A DNA stretch of 64,000 bases from Pseudomonas migulae (GCF_024169315.1 NZ_JALJWR010000001.1:3832501-3896500); one strand, 5' to 3'. Numbered from the stretch's first letter, positions 16,812 through 26,319 are shown. Translations and numbers: made by a program. The notes: generated by a model from the sequence alone, not told the origin.

Positions 16812-18575
16812 TCAATGCCCGGACGATTCCTTGTGGTTGTCCAGGGTTTCCAGCAAGGCCACCTGCATCCGCGTGTGCACGCGGATGAACCAGCGCCAGA
16901 GCAGCGCTGCCACGGCGGCCGCGACCACGACAATCAGCACCAGCAACTTGTTGGTCGGCAGAATACTGGCCGACAAGGCTGCCAACAGCAGGAAGATCAC
17001 CAGCAGCGAAAGGATCGGGATCACTTCGGCGATCACCCGGCGTACTCGCTGCGTGTGGCGGCCGGCCACCTCCGGTTTCACGCCCATCTCCGCCAACAGC
17101 ATCGACAGCGCCTTGAGCTTGCGATAGGCCGCGATCAGGAACGGCAGCGACAACAGCAACGCCCCGCCCCAGATCAACGCTTTCTGCCAACTCGGGTCGC
17201 TGATCCAGTCTTGCAGGTAAGCGGACATCCGCTCGGCGAAGTAAGCCCCCGAGAAGAAGATCGCAATCACCAGCGCCAGATTGACTCCCACCTGCAACAG
17301 AATCCGCCGGATCATCGACGCCAGTAGCGCGCCTTCGCCCTGAGGCTGGATGCTGCGCAGCCACTCGCCATACATCCCCAGCACGCGCCCCACCCTCTGC
17401 GGCATCACGGCAGCCAGTTTGATCGACAGCGGGTCAGCAGCGCGGATCAGATAGGGCGTCAGCAGCGTGGTAATCACCGACACCGCCACGGCGACCGGAT
17501 AGAGGAAATTGCTGGTGACCTGCAGGGTCATGCCCAACGCCGCGATGATGAAAGAGAATTCGCCAATCTGCGAAAGCCCCATCCCCACGCGCAGGGAGGT
17601 GCGTCCGTCATTGCCGGCGATAAAGGCGCCGAGACCGCAGGACAATATCTTGCCGAGTACGACCGCCACGGTTATTACCGCGATCGGCCACGCATACTGC
17701 AGCAAAATCATCGGATCGAGCATCAGCCCGATGGCAACGAAGAAGATCGCGCTGAACAGATCACGAACCGGCTCGATCAAGCGTTCAATCTTCAGCAACT
17801 GCCGGGATTCCGCCATGATCGCGCCGATCAGGAACGCGCCAAGCACCATGCTGTATTCGAGCTTGACCACCAACAGACAGAAGCCGAAACACAGGCCCAG
17901 CACAGTGATCAACAGCATTTCGTTGCTTTCGAATTTGGCCACGTAGGCCAGCAGCCGCGGCACCAGCAAAATTCCGATGACCAGCGCGACGATCATGAAC
18001 AACGACAGCTTGCCGACCGTGGAAAACACTTCGCCGGAACTGACCGTGCCGCTGACCGCGATGCTCGATAGCAAGGCGATGATGCCGATGCCGAGGATGT
18101 CCTCGACGATCAGCACACCGAAGATCAGCTGCGCAAAGCGCTCGTTCTTCATCTTCAGGTCGTTGAGTGCCTTGACGATGATGGTGGTCGAGGAGATTGC
18201 GAGGATCGCGCCGAGGAACAGCGAGTCCATGGTGTTCCAGCCGAACCAGCTACCGATTTCGTAGCCGATCCAGATCATCAGCACGATTTCCAGGAACGCC
18301 GCAATAAACGCTGTGGCGCCGACCTTGAACAGTTTGCGCAGGCTGAACTCCAGGCCCAGGCAGAACATCAGGAAAATCACCCCGAGCTCGGCAAGGGTCT
18401 TGATCGTTTCTTCGTCGTGGATAAGGCCGAACGGCGGCGTGTGCGGACCGATGATGAAACCGGCGACGATATAGCCAAGGACCACGGGTTGTTTGAAGCG
18501 ATGAAACAGCACCGTCACCACACCTGCGACCAACATGATCACTGCCAGATCCTGAATAAAACTGATGGCATGCAT
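16812..18575 (-). CDS. KefB-type monovalent cation:proton antiporter (CPA2)
   Basis: Inner-membrane transporter of 587 aa. Residues about 1-385 form the CPA2 exchanger domain (VVLGYIVAGFIIGPHTPP, GVIFLMFCLGLEFS, SSTTIIVKAL, GAFLIGAIMAES). Unlike KefB/KefC there is no C-terminal RCK/TrkA-N domain. Instead residues about 410-570 add further membrane segments. It probably exchanges K+ or Na+ for H+, perhaps by a regulation distinct from glutathione gating. The start is the ATG at 18575, preceded by AAGGAG; an ATG 30 nt upstream is less supported. Confidence 0.9.
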   Translation of the reverse strand: MHAISFIQDLAVIMLVAGVVTVLFHRFKQPVVLGYIVAGFIIGPHTPPFGLIHDEETIKTLAELGVIFLMFCLGLEFSLRKLFKVGATAFIAAFLEIVLMIWIGYEIGSWFGWNTMDSLFLGAILAISSTTIIVKALNDLKMKNERFAQLIFGVLIVEDILGIGIIALLSSIAVSGTVSSGEVFSTVGKLSLFMIVALVIGILLVPRLLAYVAKFESNEMLLITVLGLCFGFCLLVVKLEYSMVLGAFLIGAIMAESRQLLKIERLIEPVRDLFSAIFFVAIGLMLDPMILLQYAWPIAVITVAVVLGKILSCGLGAFIAGNDGRTSLRVGMGLSQIGEFSFIIAALGMTLQVTSNFLYPVAVAVSVITTLLTPYLIRAADPLSIKLAAVMPQRVGRVLGMYGEWLRSIQPQGEGALLASMIRRILLQVGVNLALVIAIFFSGAYFAERMSAYLQDWISDPSWQKALIWGGALLLSLPFLIAAYRKLKALSMLLAEMGVKPEVAGRHTQRVRRVIAEVIPILSLLVIFLLLAALSASILPTNKLLVLIVVVAAAVAALLWRWFIRVHTRMQVALLETLDNHKESSGH

Positions 18576-18861
18576 GGTGTGGGCTCCTTGGGTGACATTG
18601 CTCACGCGCCAGACGCGGGAAAGGTCTGAGCGAGCAGAGTGAAAATTCCGCTTTCCGCGTAGGAATTGCCCTTAGTGGTGGGCTTTTGAAGGGTAACACC
18701 GCGACTTCCAGCAGAAAGGCGGTGCAATATATGGAAACAGATCGATCCGGCGTGACGGCGACCACCCACCCGGCGTCCCGATAACTGTGGTTTGAAAAAA
18801 ACCGATCAGGCACCCGCAGAGGTGCACTCCTCCGAAACCTGCCTTGAACCGTGAGAACGCT

Positions 18862-19344
18862 ATGGAACCCGGAAACGCCCAGCTGTCGATGACGGTATTG
18901 ATGACCCCCGACATGGCCAACTTCTCTGGCAATGTCCACGGCGGCACATTGCTCAAGTATCTCGACGAAGTCGCCTATGCCTGCGCAAGCCGATATGCCG
19001 GCCGCTACGTGGTGACCCTGTCGGTGGATCAGGTGATTTTTCGCGAGCCGATTCATGTCGGCGAACTGGTGACCTTTCTGGCGTCGGTCAATTACACCGG
19101 CAACACCTCCATGGAGGTGGGCATCAAGGTGGTGACCGAAAACATCCGCGAGCGCTCGGTGCGTCACACCAACAGCTGTTTCTTCACCATGGTGGCGGTA
19201 GACGACGATCGCAAACCGGCTGCCGTCCCGCCTTTGCAACCGCAGAACAGTGAGGACAAACGCCGCTTCATGCAGGCCCAGCAGCGTCGTCAGATTCGGC
19301 AGGAACTGGAAAAGCGTTATCAGGAGATCAAGGGCGACGCCTGA
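18862..19344 (+). CDS. Acyl-CoA thioesterase (hotdog fold, YciA-like)
   Basis: Hotdog-fold thioesterase of 160 aa that hydrolyses acyl-CoA. MANFSGNVHGGTLLKYLDEVAY is the active-site helix region with the conserved N-x-HGG-x-x-x-x-x-x-D pattern, followed by VDQVIFREPIHVGE. The C-terminus is a charged helix (QQRRQIRQELEKRYQEI). The ATG at 18862 is preferred to a TTG 18 nt upstream. It is divergent from the antiporter gene. Chain-length preference unknown. Confidence 0.9.
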   Translation: MEPGNAQLSMTVLMTPDMANFSGNVHGGTLLKYLDEVAYACASRYAGRYVVTLSVDQVIFREPIHVGELVTFLASVNYTGNTSMEVGIKVVTENIRERSVRHTNSCFFTMVAVDDDRKPAAVPPLQPQNSEDKRRFMQAQQRRQIRQELEKRYQEIKGDA

Positions 19345-19381
19345 GCTGGCCAGACAGTTTTATGGTGGTCTTTAGATAGCT

Positions 19382-19472
19382 TTCGCGAGCAAGCCCGCTC
19401 CCACATTTGATCTCCGTCGTACACAAAATTTGTTCACGAGAGATCCAGTGTGGGAGCGGGCTTGCTCGCGAA
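19382..19472. repeat. REPIN-like inverted repeat (GAGCAAGCCCGCTCCCACA type)
   Basis: Two 24-nt arms, TTCGCGAGCAAGCCCGCTCC onward (19382-19405) and the exact inverse (19449-19472), flank 43 nt. It lies in the convergent gap between the thioesterase gene and pdxY. It is the same family as 15091-15172. Confidence 0.88.
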
Positions 19473-19489
19473 TGGATTCAACGCCGAAC

Positions 19490-20362
19490 TCAAAGACTGA
19501 TCGCCGTCGCCTCAAACCGCACCCGCGGATGCGCAATCCGGTCCTGTGCCCGCACCAACTCCAGCTCATAGCTGGCGCACGCCTGGGTTTCCAGCAGCAC
19601 CTCGTGCACTGCCGACGCCGCGAATTCGAATGCCGCCACCAGGCTGTCACCCAGCAGTACACGCGCCAGAAACAGCCCGGAGGTCAGGTCGCCAACGCCC
19701 ACTGGCTGACGCGGAAACGCCAGCATTGGACGTCGCAGGTGCCAGCTGCCTTCACTCGTCACCAGCAACATCTCAAACACATCCTCCGGCTTGCCGGGAT
19801 AGGCCAGGTGCTTGACCAGCACCGCTTTCGGGCCCCGCGCCAGCAATGCTCGCGCCATGGCCAGACAATCGAACAGCGACTGCGGCTTGCGCCCTGAGAA
19901 GCTGTCCAGTTCCAACTGGTTCGGGCACATGAAATCCGCCACGGCAGCCGCTTCTTCCAGCAGGAAATCGCTGACTTCCGCCGGCACGCTGCAACCCTTT
20001 TCCGGATGGCCCATCACCGGGTCGCACAGGTACAGCGCCTTTGGATTCATCGCCTTGATCTGCGCCACACCCGTCAGAATCGCCCGGCCCTGGGCTGCAC
20101 TGCCGAGGTAACCGGACAAAATGGCATCGCAATTACCCAACTCGCCAATCGCTGCAATGCCTTCGACCAGTTCGGGAATCTGGTGTGGCGACAGCACCTC
20201 GCCCGTCCACTGCCCGTATTGGGTGTGGTTGGAGAACTGCACGGTATTGAGCGGCCAGACGTTCACCCCGACCCGCTGCATCGGGAAAACCGCGGCGCTG
20301 TTGCCAGCGTGGCCGAACACCACGTGGGACTGAATGGCGAGCAGATGGGGCGTACGTTTCAT
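19490..20362 (-). CDS. pdxY: Pyridoxal kinase PdxY
   Basis: Ribokinase-fold kinase of 290 aa that phosphorylates pyridoxal in the vitamin B6 salvage pathway. The N-terminus [24 protein letters not shown] is the substrate-binding region of Pdx[10 protein letters not shown] and the anion-hole stretch [17 protein letters not shown] are conserved. Length agrees with the family (about 287 aa). It is a single gene, convergent to the thioesterase gene. Confidence 0.94.
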   Translation of the reverse strand: MKRTPHLLAIQSHVVFGHAGNSAAVFPMQRVGVNVWPLNTVQFSNHTQYGQWTGEVLSPHQIPELVEGIAAIGELGNCDAILSGYLGSAAQGRAILTGVAQIKAMNPKALYLCDPVMGHPEKGCSVPAEVSDFLLEEAAAVADFMCPNQLELDSFSGRKPQSLFDCLAMARALLARGPKAVLVKHLAYPGKPEDVFEMLLVTSEGSWHLRRPMLAFPRQPVGVGDLTSGLFLARVLLGDSLVAAFEFAASAVHEVLLETQACASYELELVRAQDRIAHPRVRFEATAISL

Positions 20363-20480
20363 GCGGTGAGTTCCGTAAAACGATTGAAATTCGAGCCGCG
20401 CAGTATGCGACTAAACGCAGCCTGTACGACAGACCGGCGACACAGTTAAGCTGGCACTATCTTGTTGGAGCACCCTGTTG

Positions 20481-20894
20481 ATGCTGACCCTCGGAAATAT
20501 CTTCGTGCTGATGCTGCTCGCCACCGCTGGCGCGTGGCTGTGGCACAACCATGGCTTGCGCGAGCGCGCGCTGGAACGGGTCAAGCAGCATTGCGGCAAG
20601 CTCGGGGTCGAGTTGCTGGACGGCAACGTGGCGTTGAAAAAAATTGCATTCCTCAAGGATGCCAATGGTCGGCGACGTCTGGCCCGTGTGTATAACTTCG
20701 AATTCACGGTGACCGGCGAAACCCGCCACAACGGCACCATCACCCAGTTCGGCGCCCACAGCGCGCAGATCGAACTGGCCCCCTACCCGATGCCCTTCGA
20801 TGACACGCCTCCGGTGGTCGACGTGACCAAGCCACGGGCAGAAGTGATTGAGCTTAGTCAGTGGCGGCAAGAACACACCAAATGGCGCCCATAA
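20481..20894 (+). CDS. DUF3301 family membrane protein
   Basis: A 137-aa protein with one N-terminal transmembrane helix (MLTLGNIFVLMLLATAGAWL), a basic helix (RERALERVKQHC) and a C-terminal beta-rich part (RVYNFEFTVTGE). This is the usual DUF3301 layout. The ATG at 20481 is chosen over the adjacent TTG; GGAG lies upstream. Function unknown. It ends at a palindromic terminator shared with the facing COG0523 gene. Confidence 0.85.
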   Translation: MLTLGNIFVLMLLATAGAWLWHNHGLRERALERVKQHCGKLGVELLDGNVALKKIAFLKDANGRRRLARVYNFEFTVTGETRHNGTITQFGAHSAQIELAPYPMPFDDTPPVVDVTKPRAEVIELSQWRQEHTKWRP

Positions 20895-20896
20895 AT

Positions 20897-20923
20897 CAAA
20901 AGATCGCAGGCTGCGATCTTTTG
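20897..20923. terminator. Bidirectional terminator
   Basis: CAAAAGATCGCAG and CTGCGATCTTTTG form a perfect inverted repeat between convergent stops (20894 and 20928), with A/T tails on both sides. Confidence 0.85.
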
Positions 20924-20927
20924 AGCT

Positions 20928-21893
20928 TTAGTTCGTCCGACAGTCGGCCAAACCTCTTTGCAGCGACTCAATATCCTGCGGCTCAGTAAAAATCAGCTCG
21001 ATCCGCGAATCGCGGCGCCATTCGCTGGGCTGCCACTCCAATGCCGAGTTATCCAGTGCATTCGCCGAAACCCAACCCTCGACGCTGTGAATAACCAGCT
21101 TCGCTCGCCGCCAGGCAAGGCGTTCAAGCCACCGGCCAACACGCGCTGAATCGAACATCTGGCTCGGATGCCAGCGCCAGCCGATGCTCCAGCCGTCGTC
21201 CTGTTCCTGGCTCAGGCAAATCGGCAACGCGGGATCGGTCCAGACGGCTGGCAACTGCGCCGCTCCTTTGGGTGCAATGAAGTTATCCACACCCGCCACA
21301 GCCTGCACCTCAAGACCAGGTAACTCTTTCAACGGAAGAATGGCTTGCTGCGTCCAGTACAAAGGACGTGATGGCAACTGCGCGACGACTCGCTGCCGAT
21401 CACCCGCCTCGAGATTTTCAGACTTGTTCAACAGCAACAAACCTGCGCTGTTCAACGCCTCTTGCTGGGTTGCCGGCAGCGATTTGCCAGCGGCGAGCGC
21501 CTGGGCATCCAGCACCAACACGCAGGGCTGAACCGCCAGTACGCCGACCCAAGGCGCTTCATTCAGCTGCTTGAGCAACTGCGCGGGATGGCCGAGCCCT
21601 GACGGCTCGATAAACAACCGATCCGGCCGTGCCTTGCGCAGCAAACGCCCGAGGCCGATCTGAAACGGCGCACCATTGACACAACACAAGCAGCCCCCGG
21701 CCACCTCACCCAGTGCGATACCATCGGCGTCTCGGGTCAGCAGCGCCGCGTCGATACCGATCTGGCCGAACTCGTTGATCAGCACCGCCCAACGCTCATT
21801 CGCCGGCCGCTGGGCCAGCAGGTGCTTGATCAAACTGGTCTTGCCTGCGCCCAATGGGCCAGCAATGACGTGAGTGGGAATGTTCTGCAACAT
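20928..21893 (-). CDS. COG0523 (CobW/YjiA-type) GTPase, putative zinc metallochaperone
   Basis: G3E-family GTPase of 321 aa. Walker A GPLGAGKTSL is near residue 11, and the metal-binding CxCC motif is in GGCLCCVNG. The guanine motif reads NKSE, and a CobW C-terminal domain follows. The start is the ATG at 21893; an open frame continues about 100 codons further but lacks family similarity and is antisense to the secreted-protein gene. It probably belongs to the zinc-starvation set with the second COG0523 gene, though it is separated from the leftward operon by an opposite-strand gene and has no visible Zur box of its own. Confidence 0.88.
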   Translation of the reverse strand: MLQNIPTHVIAGPLGAGKTSLIKHLLAQRPANERWAVLINEFGQIGIDAALLTRDADGIALGEVAGGCLCCVNGAPFQIGLGRLLRKARPDRLFIEPSGLGHPAQLLKQLNEAPWVGVLAVQPCVLVLDAQALAAGKSLPATQQEALNSAGLLLLNKSENLEAGDRQRVVAQLPSRPLYWTQQAILPLKELPGLEVQAVAGVDNFIAPKGAAQLPAVWTDPALPICLSQEQDDGWSIGWRWHPSQMFDSARVGRWLERLAWRRAKLVIHSVEGWVSANALDNSALEWQPSEWRRDSRIELIFTEPQDIESLQRGLADCRTN

Positions 21894-21920
21894 GGTCGGT
21901 GTTTTCTGAGGAGGTAAAGG

Positions 21921-22277
21921 ATGCGGTTGATTGGCTTGACGTTGCTCTTGGCGTTGGTTTGCGGCGAAGCGCTGGCCCAGGCGTGTGTGGTACATAGCAC
22001 GGCTGAGCGACTGGACGTGAAAGTCTGTCAGCAGAACCGAAACATCCCGGAAAAACTCTTCGCCGATGGCTTCTGTCAGCCGAACCTTCCTGGCCAGAAA
22101 GTCGACGTGCAATACGTCGACCAATGCCCCGGTGGCGCATTCGGCGTGTGCAGCAACGCTCAAGTCGCCAATATGCCTTACCGGCAGGATATTCACTATT
22201 ACGGCGTGGCCACCGACGCGGCGTACCTGAAGCCGTTTTGCGAAGGCCAGAGCCAGGGCAACTGGCTCAAGCCTTGA
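21921..22277 (+). CDS. Small secreted cysteine-rich protein
   Basis: A 118-aa protein with a clear signal peptide (MRLIGLTLLLALVCGEALAQ). The mature part has six cysteines (ACVV, VCQQ, FCQP, QCPG, VCSN, FCEG), enough for three disulfides. GAGGAGG precedes the ATG. It lies in reverse orientation inside the leftward zinc operon, 27 bp from the COG0523 start and 4 bp from the DUF1826 stop. No enzymatic motif is seen. Related proteins are sometimes labelled NADH:ubiquinone oxidoreductase, which nothing here supports. Confidence 0.82.
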   Translation: MRLIGLTLLLALVCGEALAQACVVHSTAERLDVKVCQQNRNIPEKLFADGFCQPNLPGQKVDVQYVDQCPGGAFGVCSNAQVANMPYRQDIHYYGVATDAAYLKPFCEGQSQGNWLKP

Positions 22278-22281
22278 TCCG

Positions 22282-22931
22282 CTAACCCAGCCAATCGAGG
22301 GTCAGGATCAAACGGCGCTCGCCCGGCCCGAGCGGCGGCGAGCGGTGAATCAGGCCAAAACCTTCGTTGCCGTGCCATTTCTCGCCCTTGAGCAAGGCGA
22401 CGGCGCCGCTGTCGATTTGCTGGATCAGCGAACTCTCCGTGGGTTCCGCCTCGGGTTGGCTCAACTGGCGGCGATCCATCCCCCCTTCTTTGAGCCACTG
22501 ACTGCCAACACCGGCATACGTAGTAATCAAGCGCACCGGTACATGATCGACGTGAAAGCGCGGGCACATGGCTTTATCCAGAACCCGCAAACGCAAGCCA
22601 ATGCGCTTGGCACCCAGCAGGCAGGCGAAGGCGCTGACCAGCCAGGAAACATCGGCGATGAAACCTTCATAGCCCTCTAGATCGCTGAAACCCGAGGCCA
22701 GTCCGCGGAGGTTGGGTTCGGTGTCTTCGTTAGCGATTTCCAGCGATATCGACTCAGCCAAAGGCTCGTTCAAGGACAGCAGCAGGCGGCCAAAATCAAC
22801 AATGTGGGCCGGGAGTTGGCGCTGCCAGATGGCGAGGTTCACGCCGTCATCGAGAATCCGGGTAAGCGCTTGCGGCGTCTCGTCCTGAACCTGGGAAATG
22901 ACTGGCCGAAGCTTCAAAGTCGGTGCCAACA

Positions 22932-22932
<1 letters not shown>
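22282..22932 (-). CDS. DUF1826 domain protein (zinc-regulon associated)
   Basis: A 216-aa cytosolic protein of the DUF1826 family. Conserved pieces include CPRFHVDHVPVRLITTYAG, with a His-Asp-His pattern that could bind metal, and GSGAVALLKGEKWHG-like and GPGERRLILTLD near the end; these recall a cupin or 2-oxoglutarate oxygenase core, which is a guess. The ATG overlaps the stop of the preceding COG0523 gene (TGATG), so translation is probably coupled. DUF1826 genes commonly accompany zigA-type genes under Zur. Function unknown. Confidence 0.85.
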
Positions 22933-24140
<1,208 letters not shown>

Positions 24141-24189
24141 CAGGAATTCCTCACGGGGATGCCCGGTCACAGTGTCGGGCTTAATTTCA

Positions 24190-24204
24190 TGTTATAGTAT
24201 AACA
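24190..24204. promoter_or_regulatory. Zur box TGTTATAGTATAACA
   Basis: A perfect 7-1-7 palindrome identical in form to the gammaproteobacterial Zur consensus (GTTATA-N-TATAAC). It lies between the divergent zigA and secreted-protein genes and could repress both when zinc is plentiful. Confidence 0.88.
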
Positions 24205-24282
24205 ATGCAATCAAACCACAATCCTCTTGCCCGTGATGATAAAGAGCACGATGCTGATGCCCATTCGGTCCGTGAAAATCCC

Positions 24283-24660
24283 ATGCGCACTGCCCTGAAA
24301 TCAGCGCTGATGAGCGTTTCGCTGCTGCTCGCCGTAAACGCCTGGGCGCAGATCCCGAGCTTGGCCACCTGCACGCGAAGCGCCAACCTGTTGGCCTGCA
24401 TGGACGCCGACGGCAATGCCTACAGCGTCAACACCGTCGGCAACACGATCTATCTGCGGGGCTTCGAACGGGCGGGTAAGCGCTATTGGGCGCAGACCAA
24501 CAGTCGCTACGGGCAGCTGACGTTTTTCACCGGTATCGCTTCCGACGGTGAAGCCTGGGTCGGCTATAACCGTCGGATTGGCTGGACCACCCTCAATCGC
24601 TTTTCCAGCTCAGGAGGCAGCCGTGCCACATTCACCTGCAGCAGGATCACCGGATGCTGA
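24283..24660 (+). CDS. Small secreted protein downstream of a Zur box
   Basis: A 125-aa protein with a signal peptide (ALKSALMSVSLLLAVNAWAQ). The mature part is a compact beta-rich domain with four cysteines (ATCTR, LACMD, FTCSR, TGC end) and aromatic residues (YWAQTNSRYGQLTFF). I chose the ATG at 24283 because the signal peptide starts there; an ATG at 24205 abuts the Zur box and would add a charged N-terminus. The ribosome binding site is weak. The family is not recognised; position suggests a periplasmic role in zinc shortage. Confidence 0.75.
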   Translation: MRTALKSALMSVSLLLAVNAWAQIPSLATCTRSANLLACMDADGNAYSVNTVGNTIYLRGFERAGKRYWAQTNSRYGQLTFFTGIASDGEAWVGYNRRIGWTTLNRFSSSGGSRATFTCSRITGC

Positions 24661-24711
24661 TATCTGCGCAGGGTAAAAATCCGTTCATGAAAAAGGCGTA
24701 GTCGATTTTAA

Positions 24712-24726
24712 TGTAATAACATAACA
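24712..24726. promoter_or_regulatory. Zur box upstream of folE2 (TGTAATAACATAACA)
   Basis: Matches the Zur consensus TGTTATANTATAACA at 12 of 14 fixed positions. It lies 31 bp before the chosen folE2 start, where it would overlap a promoter. Confidence 0.72.
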
Positions 24727-24757
24727 TGCAGGTCCAACTTCCACGATGGACCTGCTC

Positions 24758-25654
24758 ATGAATGCGCTGACTCTGCCGGATATCGCCGCGCAGGCCTCAC
24801 GCCAAGCCCTGCCACTTGAATGGGTGGGCATGTGCGGCATTGCTCTTCCAGTTTTGTTCGATGGCCAACGATTGAGTGCGAAGGCCGACGCGGGCGTAAG
24901 CCTCGACGATGGAGACGCGCGGGGTATTCATATGTCGCGGCTATACCTGACGCTGGAAATGCTCGAGCAGGAAAACCTGACGCCAGCTCTGTTACGGCGA
25001 GTCTTGCAGCGATTTCTTGATACGCACGAAGGTCTGTCCCACAGCGCTTACCTGATCATTCACGCTGACTTACTGCTCAAACGGCCGGCACTCATCAGTC
25101 CACTGTCTGGCTGGAAAACCTATCCTGTTAGCATCGAAGCGCGTTTGAAAAACGCGATGTTCCACGTGGAACTAAAAATCGACATTCCTTATTCCTCAAC
25201 CTGCCCCTGTTCAGCCGCACTGTCACGGCAGTTGATTCAACAGCAATTTGTCGATGACTTCGCCAACAGGTCACTGCAGCACGCTGATGTGTTGGCATGG
25301 CTTGGCTCCACAAAAGGCATCGTTGCGACGCCTCATAGTCAGCGCAGCAACGCGCGATTAAAGCTGCGTCTCGATGACTATCTGGATGACCTGCCACTGA
25401 TTGCGCTGATCAACGATGCCGAAGCAGCCCTCGGCACCGCCGTACAAACCGCCGTAAAGCGCGCCGACGAACAGGCCTTCGCCCTGGCCAATGGGCAGAA
25501 CCTGATGTTCTGCGAAGACGCCGCTCGACGCTTGAATCTGGCGTTGAAACGCTCTCCCGGCATCAATGCCTTTCACCTGAAAGTCGTCCACGCAGAAAGC
25601 CTGCACGCCCACGACGCCGTCGCCGAAAGTCGATGGAACTGGGAGGCCGCATGA
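24758..25654 (+). CDS. folE2: GTP cyclohydrolase FolE2 (type IB, zinc-independent)
   Basis: Makes dihydroneopterin triphosphate from GTP, the first step of folate and queuosine synthesis, with metals other than zinc. It replaces zinc-dependent FolE during zinc starvation. The protein is 298 aa. The catalytic Cys region is PYSSTCPCSAALSRQL, and the C-terminal VVHAESLHAHDA is typical. The start is the ATG at 24758 with GGA 7 nt upstream; an ATG at 24746 is the alternative. The preceding Zur-like box and the following metal transporter fit the role. A parS-type palindrome lies inside the gene (25158-25172). Confidence 0.93.
   Translation: MNALTLPDIAAQASRQALPLEWVGMCGIALPVLFDGQRLSAKADAGVSLDDGDARGIHMSRLYLTLEMLEQENLTPALLRRVLQRFLDTHEGLSHSAYLIIHADLLLKRPALISPLSGWKTYPVSIEARLKNAMFHVELKIDIPYSSTCPCSAALSRQLIQQQFVDDFANRSLQHADVLAWLGSTKGIVATPHSQRSNARLKLRLDDYLDDLPLIALINDAEAALGTAVQTAVKRADEQAFALANGQNLMFCEDAARRLNLALKRSPGINAFHLKVVHAESLHAHDAVAESRWNWEAA
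25158..25172. other. parS-type centromere site inside folE2
   Basis: TGTTCCACGTGGAAC is the perfect core of the Pseudomonas ParB-binding parS site. Here it encodes Met-Phe-His-Val-Glu within FolE2. ParA and ParB are encoded near the right end of the window. Confidence 0.85.
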
Positions 25655-26319
25655 TTCGCTGCGAGGCTTTGCGCTGGGGAGCACCCGGACAACCGCTCAC
25701 GCCGCCGGTGGATTTCGAATTACCCAAGGGCAGTCTGACCGCCGTAATTGGTGCCAACGGTTCGGGAAAAAGCAGCCTGCTTAAAGTCATCGCCGGCCTG
25801 CAAAAACCGCTGGCCGGTAAAGTGATCCTTGAGGTTCCACGCAAAGGTTCACTCTCGTTTCTTCCTCAGCAACAACACCTCGACCGGCAATTCCCGATCA
25901 GTCTGCAAGAGTTGGTGGCCGCCGGTTTCTGGGGCAGCAAACAATCACCCGAAGTCCGAAGCCATCGTCTCAAAGCCGCGCTGGAAAAATGGTGCCTGAC
26001 CGGTCTGGAACAGCGCCCGTTGATGGCCCTCTCCGGCGGTGAATTGCAGCGCGCCCTGCTCGCTCGTTTAAGCCTCGCTGAAGCGCCCCTGCTGTTACTA
26101 GACGAACCTCACGCCGCCCTCGATGAACTCGGTCAGTCACTGCTGTGGAAACACCTCCACGCCTGGCACGCCGAAGGCCGAACCCTGGTGGTCGTGTGTC
26201 ACGACCTGGCCGCCGTTCGCCAACACATTCCTCAAACGCTGTTGATCAAAAGCAGCGGCTGCGTCCTCGGCCCAAGCACCAATCTGATTCGCCAACAACC
26301 GCAAACGCAGGTCGCCTGA
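25651..26319 (+). CDS. Zinc/metal ABC transporter ATP-binding protein
   Basis: A 222-aa ABC ATPase of the ZnuC type. Walker A is GANGSGKSSLLKVIAGL, the Q-loop is LPQQQHLDRQFP, the signature is LSGGELQRALLARL, Walker B is LLLLDEPHAALDE, and the switch His is in VVCHDL. The ATG overlaps the folE2 stop (ATGA), and GGGAGG lies 4 nt upstream. It powers the permease encoded next. The system is distinct from the usual znuABC/zur locus, as no zur gene is here. Confidence 0.92.
   Translation: MIRCEALRWGAPGQPLTPPVDFELPKGSLTAVIGANGSGKSSLLKVIAGLQKPLAGKVILEVPRKGSLSFLPQQQHLDRQFPISLQELVAAGFWGSKQSPEVRSHRLKAALEKWCLTGLEQRPLMALSGGELQRALLARLSLAEAPLLLLDEPHAALDELGQSLLWKHLHAWHAEGRTLVVVCHDLAAVRQHIPQTLLIKSSGCVLGPSTNLIRQQPQTQVA

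Noticed and set aside
18250..19239. 329-codon frame across the antiporter/thioesterase gap
   Set aside because: Antisense to the thioesterase and out of frame with the antiporter; no domain.
21894..22196. N-terminal extension of the 321-aa COG0523 protein
   Set aside because: The extra 101 residues lack family similarity and are antisense to the secreted-protein gene; Walker A sits at the normal distance from the ATG at 21893.
26145..26318. N-terminal extension of the metal permease
   Set aside because: Arg/Pro-rich and lies inside the ATPase gene; the TGATG junction marks the true start.
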